Shown: positions 47,553 through 55,179 of the stretch, one piece after another
Layout of the letters: every line of letters starts with the position of its first letter
How positions within the stretch are numbered: position 1 is the stretch's first letter
NCBI RefSeq assembly: GCF_947494055.1
Contig: NZ_CANLTR010000017.1
Location: 1 to 64,000, forward strand
Direction: 5' to 3'
Length of the DNA stretch: 64,000 nt
DNA from: an uncultured Jannaschia sp.
GTDB lineage: Bacteria; Pseudomonadota; Alphaproteobacteria; Rhodobacterales; Rhodobacteraceae
The notes under the pieces: generated by a model
The model's database searches: none
The model's input: the letters and a program-made list of their open reading frames with translations, nothing else
Told to the model about the DNA's origin: nothing
Program-made: the position numbers and the translations under genes

Positions 47553-48725
47553 TCACGGGGCGGCCCCGCCGTCGGGCCGGGCGAGGGGCGGCCGCCCCCG
47601 GACGGGCCCGCCGGTGAGCCAGTTCAGGACCGGGCGGCGGGCGAGGAGCCGGTAGCCCGCCCAGGACAGGGCGTAGGTGGCGATGGCGAGCAGCAGGAAC
47701 TCCAGGCCCCAGGGCCAGGGGACCTGCGCGAGCAGCGCGAGGCCCAGGATCGTCACGGGGAAGTGGAACACGTAGATCGGGAACACCGCGGGCGAGAGGG
47801 TGCGGAGGCGTGGCCCGTCGCGGTTCAGGTAGCGCGCCGCGAGCCCGAGCGCGGCGAGCGCCCAGGCCCAGGCATCCAGCCCCTCGACGGCCGCGAAGGC
47901 CGCGCCGGTCGCGCCGTAGGCCGGCAGGAGCCCCGCCGCCGCCCATCCCCCGGAGGCCAGCGCGGCGGCGCGCGCCTCGGAGACCTGGAGCGCGGCCCCG
48001 ATCATCGCGACCTCCGCCGCGAAGAGGACGACGCCCGCCGCGACGATCAACCCGACGCGGCGGGCGGCCCAGTCGAGGATCGCCCGGTGCTCCGCCCCGA
48101 TCAGGTAGCCTGACAGGTAGAGCCCGCCATACCACCAGAACTGGTAGCCGTTCCCGGCCAGCGCCGCGCCCCAGGGCTTGGCGCCGATCGCGATGGCGGT
48201 GGTGGCGAGGACGAGCGCCGCGAGGCCCGGCAAGGCGGGGAACCGCAGGCGCGGCCGCGCGAGATAGAGCGGCCAGGCCAGGAGCGTGTAGAGCGCGAGG
48301 CTGGCGAGGAACCACAGATGCATGATGTTGCGCGGCACGTAGGGCACGAGCGGCAGGCCGGTCGCGACGAAGGCGAAGCGCGCCTCGCCGGTCATGCGCG
48401 CGATCGCCTCGCCCGCGATCGGGTTGAGCAGCAGCGTCCCGGCGAGGAGCGGCAGGGCGAGGCGGGCGACGCGCCGGCCCACGATCCGGGGCCCGGCGCC
48501 GCGGGCGGTGGCGAACCACGTGGCGATGCCCGCGATCAGGAACAGCGTCGGCAGCCGCCAGGTGTGGCTCCAGTAGACGGCGAGGTCGACGGCCGGCCCG
48601 CCGAGCCGGTCGTTGGCGAAGCCGTAGACCGAGGCGCCGAACGAGGCGAAGCCGACGGCGGTATGGTGCAGCACCAGCAGCCCGAAGAGCAGCACGCGAA
48701 GCCAGTCGAGATCGTGTCGCCGCAT
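47553..48725 (-). CDS. Acyltransferase family 3 membrane protein
   Basis: A 390-residue protein with about ten membrane helices. It opens with the family motif RRHDLDWLRVLLFGLLVLHH, where the DWLR and HH-type residues are typical, followed by PTLFLIAGIATWF, HLWFLASLALYTLLAWPLYL and VFPIYVFHFPVTILGLALL. It transfers acyl groups to a sugar or lipid on the periplasmic side; the acceptor is unknown. It converges on the aminotransferase gene (7 bp gap). Confidence 0.78.
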   Translation of the reverse strand: MRRHDLDWLRVLLFGLLVLHHTAVGFASFGASVYGFANDRLGGPAVDLAVYWSHTWRLPTLFLIAGIATWFATARGAGPRIVGRRVARLALPLLAGTLLLNPIAGEAIARMTGEARFAFVATGLPLVPYVPRNIMHLWFLASLALYTLLAWPLYLARPRLRFPALPGLAALVLATTAIAIGAKPWGAALAGNGYQFWWYGGLYLSGYLIGAEHRAILDWAARRVGLIVAAGVVLFAAEVAMIGAALQVSEARAAALASGGWAAAGLLPAYGATGAAFAAVEGLDAWAWALAALGLAARYLNRDGPRLRTLSPAVFPIYVFHFPVTILGLALLAQVPWPWGLEFLLLAIATYALSWAGYRLLARRPVLNWLTGGPVRGRPPLARPDGGAAP

Positions 48726-48841
48726 CGCCGCCTCCGGTCCGTGCCCACCGCGATCCGGTGGGTGCGGGGACAGGATGCCGGAAAATGCCCGGCGCGCCTA
48801 GCGCGCGGGTCCGGCCTCCGGGGACGACGGTCGGTCCGGCC

Positions 48842-49300
48842 CTACCGCTCGACCTCCGCCTTCCGCGTCGCGAGGACGTCGCGCAGGTCGAGCACCGACC
48901 GTTCGTCCATCGAGACGTAGACCAGCGCCATGTTGGTGCGCGCGCGGACCATCTCGCCGGGAAACGGGAGATAGGACAATTCGCGCGAGCCGAAGGACGG
49001 GGAGGCGGTGCCTACCTGCCACTCGGTCTTCAGCTCCACGTCCACGAGCTTGAGCGCCTTCGCCCCCGCCGTGCCGGGCCGCTCGAAGGGCACGCCGGCG
49101 AGCCTGAGATAGCTGGTCTTGTCCTTCGCCTGCAGGAAGCCGTCGACGAATTGCGCGGCGAGGACCTGCAGGTCGGCGGCCGCGTCCTCGGCCTGCACGT
49201 GGCTGTGCAGGTGGTCGGCGGCGCCGGGCGGGTTGTGGTCGTGCGGGTGGTGGGCGTGGCCGTGCGGCCCGTGGGGGTGCGGCGCGTGATCGTGCGGCAT
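48842..49300 (-). CDS. Histidine-rich protein, putative metal-handling partner of the guanidine hydrolase
   Basis: A 152-residue cytoplasmic protein. The first 34 residues hold 13 histidines (MPHDHAPHPHGPHGHAHHPH, then HLHSH at 30-34), a tail resembling the metal stores of HypB or UreE proteins. The rest is a compact alpha/beta domain (LQVLAAQFVDGFLQAKDKTS; KLVDVELKTEWQVGTA; RARTNMALVYVSMDERSVLD) that I do not recognise. There is no Walker motif or Cys4 zinc site, so it is neither HypB nor HypA. It starts 4 nt after the hydrolase stop, so translation is probably coupled. Ni(II) storage or delivery is inferred from the tail and context; a regulator or a second enzyme subunit remain possible. 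Confidence 0.7.
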   Translation of the reverse strand: MPHDHAPHPHGPHGHAHHPHDHNPPGAADHLHSHVQAEDAAADLQVLAAQFVDGFLQAKDKTSYLRLAGVPFERPGTAGAKALKLVDVELKTEWQVGTASPSFGSRELSYLPFPGEMVRARTNMALVYVSMDERSVLDLRDVLATRKAEVER

Positions 49301-49304
49301 GGTC

Positions 49305-50579
49305 TCACCCGATCCCGTGGGGTGCGGGGTTCGACCACCGCTTGCCCTCGAACTCGCCGTGCGGGATGCGCACCGGCTTGTCGATATGCCGGCGATGCGC
49401 GCCGAGCTTGCCGCTGGCGACGAGCGAGCCCAGCACGTCGACGATCACCCGCGTGCCCATCAGCGCGGTGATGTCCGAGGTGTCGTAGGGCGGGCTGACC
49501 TCGACAAGCTCCATGCCGCAGATACCCTCGGCCGCGACCTTGGAGGCCAGCGCCAGCGCCTCGCGCGGGAGGAACCCGCCCGGCTCGGGCCAGCCGGTGC
49601 CGGGGACGAAGCCGCAATCGATGGAGTCGATGTCGAAGGAGAGGTAGACCATGTCGACCCCGTCCCAAGCCATTTCCAGCGCCATCTCGGCGGTGCGGTC
49701 GATGCCCATCGCCTCCATGTCGGCCATGGTGATGATGTTCGTCTCCCGCTCGCGGGCGGTCTTCACCGCGTCGCGCGGGACCTGCCAGCCGCCGATGCCG
49801 ACCTGCACGAGGTTCCTGGGCGAGACGTTGGGCAGGTTCGTGGCGTGAAACCACGGGGTCGTGTGCATCCGCTCGTCGAGATCCTTCTCCTGGATGTCGG
49901 CGTGGCGATCGAAATGGACGATGCCGATCTTCTTGGACGTGCATTCGGCGATGCCGCGCAGGCAGGGAAAGCCGATCGAATGGTCGCCGCCGATCATGAT
50001 CGGCAGCGAGCCGGAGGAGAAGACGTGGCTGACCGCGCGGCTGATCTGGTCGAAGCTCTTCTCGATGTTGGCGGGGATGGTGAAGACGTCGCCCGCGTCG
50101 CAGAGCGTCATCTGCTCGCGCAGGTCGACGCCGATCTCGTAGTTGTAGGGCGTGTAGAGCGCGCTGATCTTGCGCAGGCCCTGCGGGCCGAACCGCGTGC
50201 CGGCGCGGTAGGTCGTGCCGCCGTCGAAGGGGATGCCCAGCACCGTGGCGTCGTAATGCGCGACCTCGGTCACGTCTTCGGCGTAGGGGGCCTTCAGGAA
50301 CGTGTTGATCCCCGCGTAATGGGGCAGCTCGCCGCGCGCGAAGGTGGGAATGTCGCGGTCCTCGATGCTGTCGGCCCCGGTCAGGCCCATGCGGAGCGCC
50401 CAGCGGCGTTCCTCGGCCCAGCGGGCGCCGGGGATCTCGCCCTCCTTCTGCATCGCCTTCCAGCCGCCGAGCCTGGTCAGGTCGGGGTGATGCGGGCGGC
50501 GGTCCCGGCCGGCATGGCGGCGGGCGAGGGCGCGGGGATGGCGCGCGCGGACCTCGGCGCGGTGAAGGTCAGAGAACAT
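49305..50579 (-). CDS. gdmH: Arginase-family hydrolase, probable guanidine hydrolase (GdmH-like)
   Basis: A 424-residue ureohydrolase, larger than agmatinases (about 300-320). All six metal ligands are present: His200 in IMIGGDHSIGF, Asp224, His226 and Asp228 in VHFDRHADIQEKD, Asp316 and Asp318 in LSFDIDSIDCG. The segment DERMHTTPWFHATNLPN is unlike agmatinase and recalls the guanidine hydrolase branch. The reaction is guanidine to urea plus ammonia, known to require nickel in characterised members. The guanidine-I riboswitch and importer upstream are the strongest evidence for substrate. Start ATG 50579 has AGGGAGA upstream. Its first 45 residues are Arg/His-rich. A plain agmatinase is the alternative. 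Confidence 0.78.
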   Translation of the reverse strand: MFSDLHRAEVRARHPRALARRHAGRDRRPHHPDLTRLGGWKAMQKEGEIPGARWAEERRWALRMGLTGADSIEDRDIPTFARGELPHYAGINTFLKAPYAEDVTEVAHYDATVLGIPFDGGTTYRAGTRFGPQGLRKISALYTPYNYEIGVDLREQMTLCDAGDVFTIPANIEKSFDQISRAVSHVFSSGSLPIMIGGDHSIGFPCLRGIAECTSKKIGIVHFDRHADIQEKDLDERMHTTPWFHATNLPNVSPRNLVQVGIGGWQVPRDAVKTARERETNIITMADMEAMGIDRTAEMALEMAWDGVDMVYLSFDIDSIDCGFVPGTGWPEPGGFLPREALALASKVAAEGICGMELVEVSPPYDTSDITALMGTRVIVDVLGSLVASGKLGAHRRHIDKPVRIPHGEFEGKRWSNPAPHGIG

Positions 50580-50675
50580 CGCTGTCTCCCTCTTGGCTGC
50601 CCCGGTCGGGGCGCGGTCGATCCGGGCCTTGGCAAACCTCGCGCGCGGGGCCCGGCGGCGCGCGCGAGGGTCGGG

Positions 50676-51442
50676 TCATCCCGCCGCGAGCGTCGGGTAG
50701 CGGTCGAGGATGTGCTGGAACGGCACGCCGCGGTCGCGGGCGTCGAAATCGTAGGTGACGGTCGCCCCGTACGCCTCGGGGAAGTCCGGGTCCCAGCGGA
50801 CCTTGTCGAAGACGAGGACGCGGTCGCCGAGCTTGAAGCCCTCGGCGAGGTCGTGGGTGACCATGAACACGGTCATCGCCGTCTCCGCACGCAGCTCGGT
50901 CAGGAAGTCGTGCATCGCCAGCCGCGTGCCGGGGTCGAGCGCGCCGAACGGCTCGTCGAGGAGCAGGACGCGCGGCCGGGCCGTCAGCGCCTGGCCGATG
51001 GCGAGGCGCTGCTGCATGCGCCCGACAGCGTGGCGGGATACTGCGCCGCGACATGCGCGAGGCCGATCCGGGCGAGGGTCGCGTCGGCCCGTTCGCGGGC
51101 GGCGCGGAGCCTGCCGCCGAAGAAGCGCCCGAGCCCGGTGGCGAAGCTCTCGGCGGCGACGACGTTGTCGCGGACGGTCATGTGCGGGAACACCGAGTAG
51201 CGCTGGAACACCACGCCCCGCTCGCGCCCCGGCTCCCGCGCGGGCGGGCCGCCGTCGATGCGGATCTCGCCGCGGCTGGGCGTCTCGTCGGCGAGCAGCA
51301 GGCGCAGGAAGGTGGACTTGCCGCAGCCGGACGCGCCGACGATCGAGACGAACGCGCCCTCGGCCACGTCGAGATTGACCCGCTCGATGATCGAGCGGCC
51401 GCCGTAGCTCTGCCAGACGTCGGTGACGGTCACGAAGCTCAA
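50676..51442 (-). pseudogene. NitT/TauT-type ABC transporter ATPase with a frameshift in its signature motif
   Basis: The first frame (TTG start at 51442) gives GASGCGKSTFLRLLLADETP (Walker A) and FQRYSVFPHMTV, up to YPATLSGA near 51019. The second frame, from an ATG at 51017, gives MQQRLAIGQALTARPRVLLL, then DEPFGALDPGTR (Walker B) and VFMVTHDLAEG. Between them the expected Leu-Ser-Gly-Gly-Met reads CTGTCGGGCGCATG instead of CTGTCGGGCGGCATG, a missing G. Rejoined, it is a normal ATPase of about 255 residues. It could be a real mutation, a sequencing slip or recoding; without repair the importer is non-functional. The TTG overlaps the permease stop (TTGA). Confidence 0.8.
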
Positions 51443-52251
51443 AGGCCCGCGCCGAGCCAGGGGAAGGCGCGCCGGGACAGCGCCCGCAGCGCGCCGTCGA
51501 TCAGGAAGGCCAGGAGCGTGATCCAGATGACGTAGGTCAGGATCACGTCCATCGCGAGATAGCGGCGGACGAGGAAGATGCGGTAGCCCAGCCCGCTGTC
51601 GGCCGCGACCGCCTCCGCCGCGATGAGGAACAGCCAGGCCGCGCCGAGCGAGAGGCGGATCGCCGCGATCAGGCGCGGCAGGATCTGCGGGATCACGACG
51701 CGCAGGGCGATGACCGCGCTCGAGGCGCCGAGCGTCTGCGCCTTGACGATCTCCTCGTGCGGGATGTCGAGCGTGCGCTGCGCGATGTCGCGGATCAGGA
51801 ACGGCGCGATGCCGACGACGATCAGCACGACCTTCGAGGTCTCGCCCAGGCCGAAGACGATGAAGAGGATCGGCAGGAGCGCCAGCGGCGGAACCATCGA
51901 CAGCACCGCCACGAAGCCCGAGAACGCGCGCCGGGCGTAGGGCAGCATCCCGATCGGAACGCCGGTCGCCAGCGCGAGCACGGCGGCGATCGCGACGCCG
52001 AGGCCGAGCCGCCGCAAGCTCGCCCAGGTGTCCGACCAGAGCAGGATCTCGCCCGAGCGGCGGTCCCCCTCGGTGAAGAGGCGCAACGCCGTGGTGCCGA
52101 TCGTGGCGGGCGCGGGCAGGAGCTTGTCGGCGGGGTTCGCGGCGAGCCGGATGTCGGAGGCGATCGCATAGGCCACGAGGACCGCCACGAAGGGCAGGGC
52201 GGCCAGCAGGATCGCCACAGGCCGCGCGGGCCGTCTGTTGATCATCCGCAT
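51439..52251 (-). CDS. NitT/TauT-type ABC transporter permease (guanidine operon)
   Basis: A 270-residue permease with six predicted helices. The SsuC/TauC-type loop reads VPPLALLPILFIVFGLGETS and IPHEEIVKAQTLGASSAVIA, followed by IPQILPRLIAAIRLSLGAAW. It forms the channel of the importer between the binding-protein and ATPase genes. ATG 52251 is preceded by GAGG, 34 bp after the binding-protein stop. Guanidine import is inferred from the riboswitch and hydrolase. Confidence 0.82.
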   Translation of the reverse strand: MRMINRRPARPVAILLAALPFVAVLVAYAIASDIRLAANPADKLLPAPATIGTTALRLFTEGDRRSGEILLWSDTWASLRRLGLGVAIAAVLALATGVPIGMLPYARRAFSGFVAVLSMVPPLALLPILFIVFGLGETSKVVLIVVGIAPFLIRDIAQRTLDIPHEEIVKAQTLGASSAVIALRVVIPQILPRLIAAIRLSLGAAWLFLIAAEAVAADSGLGYRIFLVRRYLAMDVILTYVIWITLLAFLIDGALRALSRRAFPWLGAGL

Positions 52252-52285
52252 CGCCAAAGCCTCGCGGTCGCAGCCGGATCGCGAC

Positions 52286-53353
52286 CTAGAGCGCGCCGTC
52301 GGCGGCCATTTGCATGTAGGTCGGATCGAAGCGGAACATGACGTTCCCCTCGTCGCCGGTGACGGTGCCGCCGGGATATTCGATGCCGACAAAATCGGCC
52401 GAAGGCGCGTCGACGCCGAGGATGCCCTTGTCGAACAGGAACTCGGCCACGTTCACCATCGTCTCGGGCAGATCGGCGCTCTCGGCCTGTGCGACCGCGG
52501 CGGCGGGGTCGTAGAACATCTCCGTCGCCTCGAGCTGGGCCCTGTAGCCTTCGAGGTCGGTGCCCGACGCCTCGGCCATCGCCGTCAGCGCCGCCTCGTC
52601 GCCCTCGGCCATCAGGCCCATCACCTCGTACCACGCGCCGACCCGCGCCCGGCCGAAATCGGGATTGTCCGCGAGCGTCTGCGTGTTGACCACCATCAGG
52701 GCGAGGATCTCGCCCGGGATCGCCGCGCTGTCGAACAGGTTGGTGGCGTCAGGGTACGTGGCCAGGATCTCGGAGACGAGCGGGTTCCAGGTGACGATTG
52801 TGCCGACGTCCTCGGTCGCGAAGGCGGCGATCATGTCGGCATCCGAGGTGTTGACCACGCCGTCGAGGTCACGCTCCGCGAGGCCCGCGCTGTCGAGCGC
52901 GCGCGCCAGAAGGTAATGCGACACCGACAGTTCCACGAGGTTGACGGAGGTGCCGGCGAGGTCCGCGAGCGAGGCGGCGCCCTTGGAGATCACCGCGTCG
53001 TTGCCATCGGAATAATCCCCGATGATGAGCGCGGTCGTGTCCACGCCGCCGCCCGCGGGGATCGACAGCGTGTCCATGTTGGTGGCCGAGACGCCGTCGA
53101 AGGCGCCGGCCGTGTACTGGTTGATGGATTCGACGTAGTCGTTGAACTGCACGATCTCGACGTCGATGCCGTATTTCTCCGACCATTTGTCCATGATCCC
53201 CGACTCGTCGAGATAGCCCCAGGGCATCCAGCCGACATAGATCGACCACGCGACCCGGAAGTCGGTCTTCTCCTGCGCGGCGGCGGGGGCGGCGCCCGTG
53301 GCCAGCAGGGCCATCGCGGCGGCTGTCGTGAACCGGAACAGGGCTTTGGTCAT
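52286..53353 (-). CDS. NitT/TauT-type ABC transporter substrate-binding protein, probable guanidine receptor
   Basis: A 355-residue periplasmic protein. A signal peptide ends ATGAAPAAAQ. The mature domain starts DFRVAWSIYVGWMPWGYLDE, the ABC nitrate/taurine-binding fold, with FNDYVESINQYTAGAFDGVS and VNTSDADMIAAFATEDVGTI downstream. It is the first gene after the guanidine-I riboswitch, 95 nt from the end of the aptamer, with GGGGGAA before the ATG. Aromatic and acidic residues (Trp-rich start) suit a small cation. Confidence 0.82.
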   Translation of the reverse strand: MTKALFRFTTAAAMALLATGAAPAAAQEKTDFRVAWSIYVGWMPWGYLDESGIMDKWSEKYGIDVEIVQFNDYVESINQYTAGAFDGVSATNMDTLSIPAGGGVDTTALIIGDYSDGNDAVISKGAASLADLAGTSVNLVELSVSHYLLARALDSAGLAERDLDGVVNTSDADMIAAFATEDVGTIVTWNPLVSEILATYPDATNLFDSAAIPGEILALMVVNTQTLADNPDFGRARVGAWYEVMGLMAEGDEAALTAMAEASGTDLEGYRAQLEATEMFYDPAAAVAQAESADLPETMVNVAEFLFDKGILGVDAPSADFVGIEYPGGTVTGDEGNVMFRFDPTYMQMAADGAL

Positions 53354-53448
53354 GGTGCTTCCCCCAACGTCCCGCCGGACTCGGATTGATCAGGAGCGAC
53401 CCGCTGGCGGAACGAGGACAAGGGCGCGGGGCGAACCTGCGCAGTGTG

Positions 53449-53546
53449 CCTCCCGGGATTTTGGCCCGCCGTGTGCCCGTGCGGATTTTGCCGCGCGGGT
53501 GGCATTTCTCGGACCAGACCCGCGACACGCGGCGGAACCCTAAACG
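53449..53546 (-). ncRNA. Guanidine-I (ykkC) riboswitch
   Basis: On the minus strand the conserved core elements occur in order and spacing: TTTAGGGTTCCG, then GGTCTGGTCCGAGAAATGCC about 11 nt later, then a short hairpin region, and ACACGGCGGGCCAAAATCCC followed by GGGAGG. The TAGGGTTCCG / CTGGTCCGAGA pair and the final AAAA-CCCGGGAGG stretch are hallmarks of this aptamer. The next gene begins 95 nt downstream. No terminator with a U-run is visible between aptamer and start codon, so the expression platform may act on translation or through Rho. Guanidine should switch the operon on. Confidence 0.88.
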
Positions 53547-53818
53547 CCCTGCCATGCCAGAAGGGCTCGGGGGCACGCCGCTCGCAATCCCCGCCGGTGC
53601 CGCGCGGCGCGCCTCGCCCGCGACTGCCGCTTATCTGGACGCCGGGCGAACCCGCTGCGGAAGAAACGGGCGGTTCCGGAAGGGCGCGGCCGGGAAACGG
53701 CACGTCAGACGCGGGTTCGGGCCCGGAACTCCGTTCGACATCCGCCGCCCGATCGTGCACGGACGGGCACGGTCCCGTCCCGCGGGGCCGGTGGATCTGA
53801 GGACGGCCGCAGGAGGCG
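53547..53818. other. Divergent promoter region between riboswitch and PQQ-type dehydrogenase gene
   Basis: About 270 bp upstream of the aptamer (minus strand) and of the gene at 53819 (plus strand). It must hold both promoters. No clear operator is visible. Confidence 0.4.
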
Positions 53819-55114
53819 ATGATGGATATTCTGGCACGGACGACGGCGCTGGTCGGCGGCACGATGGTCGCGCTGCGCCGTTTCGGTGCGCCGGGCACGC
53901 AGGCCGTGGGCGCGACGCCGGCGATCCCGGAGGCGAAGTCGCAGGGGATCATGACGCTGAAGATGCCGCTCGCGAAGGGCTGGGAGCCGGGCCACGTGCC
54001 GACGGCGGCGCCCGGGCTGTCGGTCAACGCCTTCGCCTCCGGGCTCGAGCATCCGCGCTGGATCGAGGTGCTGCCGAACGGCGACGTGCTCGTGGCCGAG
54101 TCCAAGGAACAGCCGGGCAAGGCGAAGACGCTGTTCGACCGCGCGGCGCAGGCGACGATGCGGCGCGCCCGCGCCATCGGCGACAGCGCCAACCGCATCA
54201 CGCTCTGGCGCGACGCGGACGGCGACGGGGTGGCGGAGATGCGGGAGGTCTTCGTCGAGGACCAGAACCAGCCCTTCGGCATGGCCCTCGTCGACGGCAC
54301 CTTCTACGTCGGCAACACCGACGGCATCGTGGCCTTCCCCTATACGGACGGGGCGACGCGGCTGGAGGGGCCGGGCCGCAAGCTCGTGGACTTCAAGCCG
54401 CACGGCCACTGGACGCGCAGCCTGATCGTCTCGCCCGACGGCACGAAGCTCCATGCCGGCGTGGGCTCGCTCACCAACATCGCCGATCAGGGGATGGAGG
54501 CGGAGGAGGGGCGCGCGGCGATCTGGGAGCTCGACCTCGCGACCGAGAAGGCGCGTATCTTCGCCTCCGGCCTGCGCAACCCGGTCGGCATGGCGTGGGA
54601 GCCGTCGACGTCCACGCTCTGGACCGTCGTGAACGAGCGCGACGGGCTGGGCGACGAGACGCCGCCCGACTACCTGACCTCGGTCGAGGACGGCGGCTTC
54701 TACGGCTGGCCCTATGCCTACTGGGACCGGATCGTCGACGATCGCGTGCCGCAGGACGCCGCCCGCGTCGCCGCCGCGATCACGCCGGATTACGCGCTCG
54801 GCGGGCATACCGCGTCGCTGGGCCTCTGCTGGATGCCGGCGGGAACGCTGCCGGGCTTCCCGGACGGCATGGTGATCGGGCAGCACGGTTCCTGGAACCG
54901 GTCGATCCTGAGCGGCTACAGGCTGATCTTCGTGCCCTTCGCGAACGGCCGGCCGGCGGGACAACCGCGCGACATCCTGTCGGGGTTCCTGTCGGACGAC
55001 GAGAAGATCGCCTATGGTCGCCCCGTCGGCGTGACGATCGGCCCGGACCGCAAGTCGCTCCTGATGGCCGACGATGTCGGGGACGTGATCTGGCGCGTGA
55101 CGGGCGCGGCCTGA
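53819..55114 (+). CDS. Glucose/sorbosone dehydrogenase-like (PQQ-type beta-propeller) protein
   Basis: A 431-residue six-bladed beta-propeller protein of the sorbosone dehydrogenase family. Diagnostic blade segments are LEHPRWIEVLPNGDVLVAES, QPFGMALVDGTFYVGNTDGI, PDGTKLHAGVGSLTNIADQG, IFASGLRNPVGMAWEPSTST and GHTASLGLCWMPAGTLPGFP, with GSWNRSILSGYRLIFVPF. Members oxidise aldoses with PQQ as cofactor, but many are uncharacterised. The short N-terminus has a Thr/Ala-rich hydrophobic stretch rather than a clear signal peptide. Confidence 0.78.
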   Translation: MMDILARTTALVGGTMVALRRFGAPGTQAVGATPAIPEAKSQGIMTLKMPLAKGWEPGHVPTAAPGLSVNAFASGLEHPRWIEVLPNGDVLVAESKEQPGKAKTLFDRAAQATMRRARAIGDSANRITLWRDADGDGVAEMREVFVEDQNQPFGMALVDGTFYVGNTDGIVAFPYTDGATRLEGPGRKLVDFKPHGHWTRSLIVSPDGTKLHAGVGSLTNIADQGMEAEEGRAAIWELDLATEKARIFASGLRNPVGMAWEPSTSTLWTVVNERDGLGDETPPDYLTSVEDGGFYGWPYAYWDRIVDDRVPQDAARVAAAITPDYALGGHTASLGLCWMPAGTLPGFPDGMVIGQHGSWNRSILSGYRLIFVPFANGRPAGQPRDILSGFLSDDEKIAYGRPVGVTIGPDRKSLLMADDVGDVIWRVTGAA

Positions 55115-55179
55115 TCGGGGGTTGCGGAGCGGCGCCCGCAGTCCGAAGCGTCGCGGTGCAACAACAGATCGGTTATCCA

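Noticed and set aside
49305-50579. Plain agmatinase call for the arginase-fold enzyme
   Set aside because: The protein is about 100 residues longer than agmatinase, has a FDRHAD metal motif context, and sits in a guanidine-I riboswitch operon, so guanidine hydrolase is the better explanation.
53354-53448. Intrinsic terminator as riboswitch expression platform
   Set aside because: CTGCGCAG and other GC-rich palindromes occur, but no stem followed by a U-run is visible, so I did not annotate a terminator.
53386-53818. Plus-strand frame running from before the PQQ-type gene into the helicase frame
   Set aside because: It is an accidental extension of the helicase frame across another gene. The upstream part is Arg/Gly-rich shadow and overlaps the riboswitch on the other strand.
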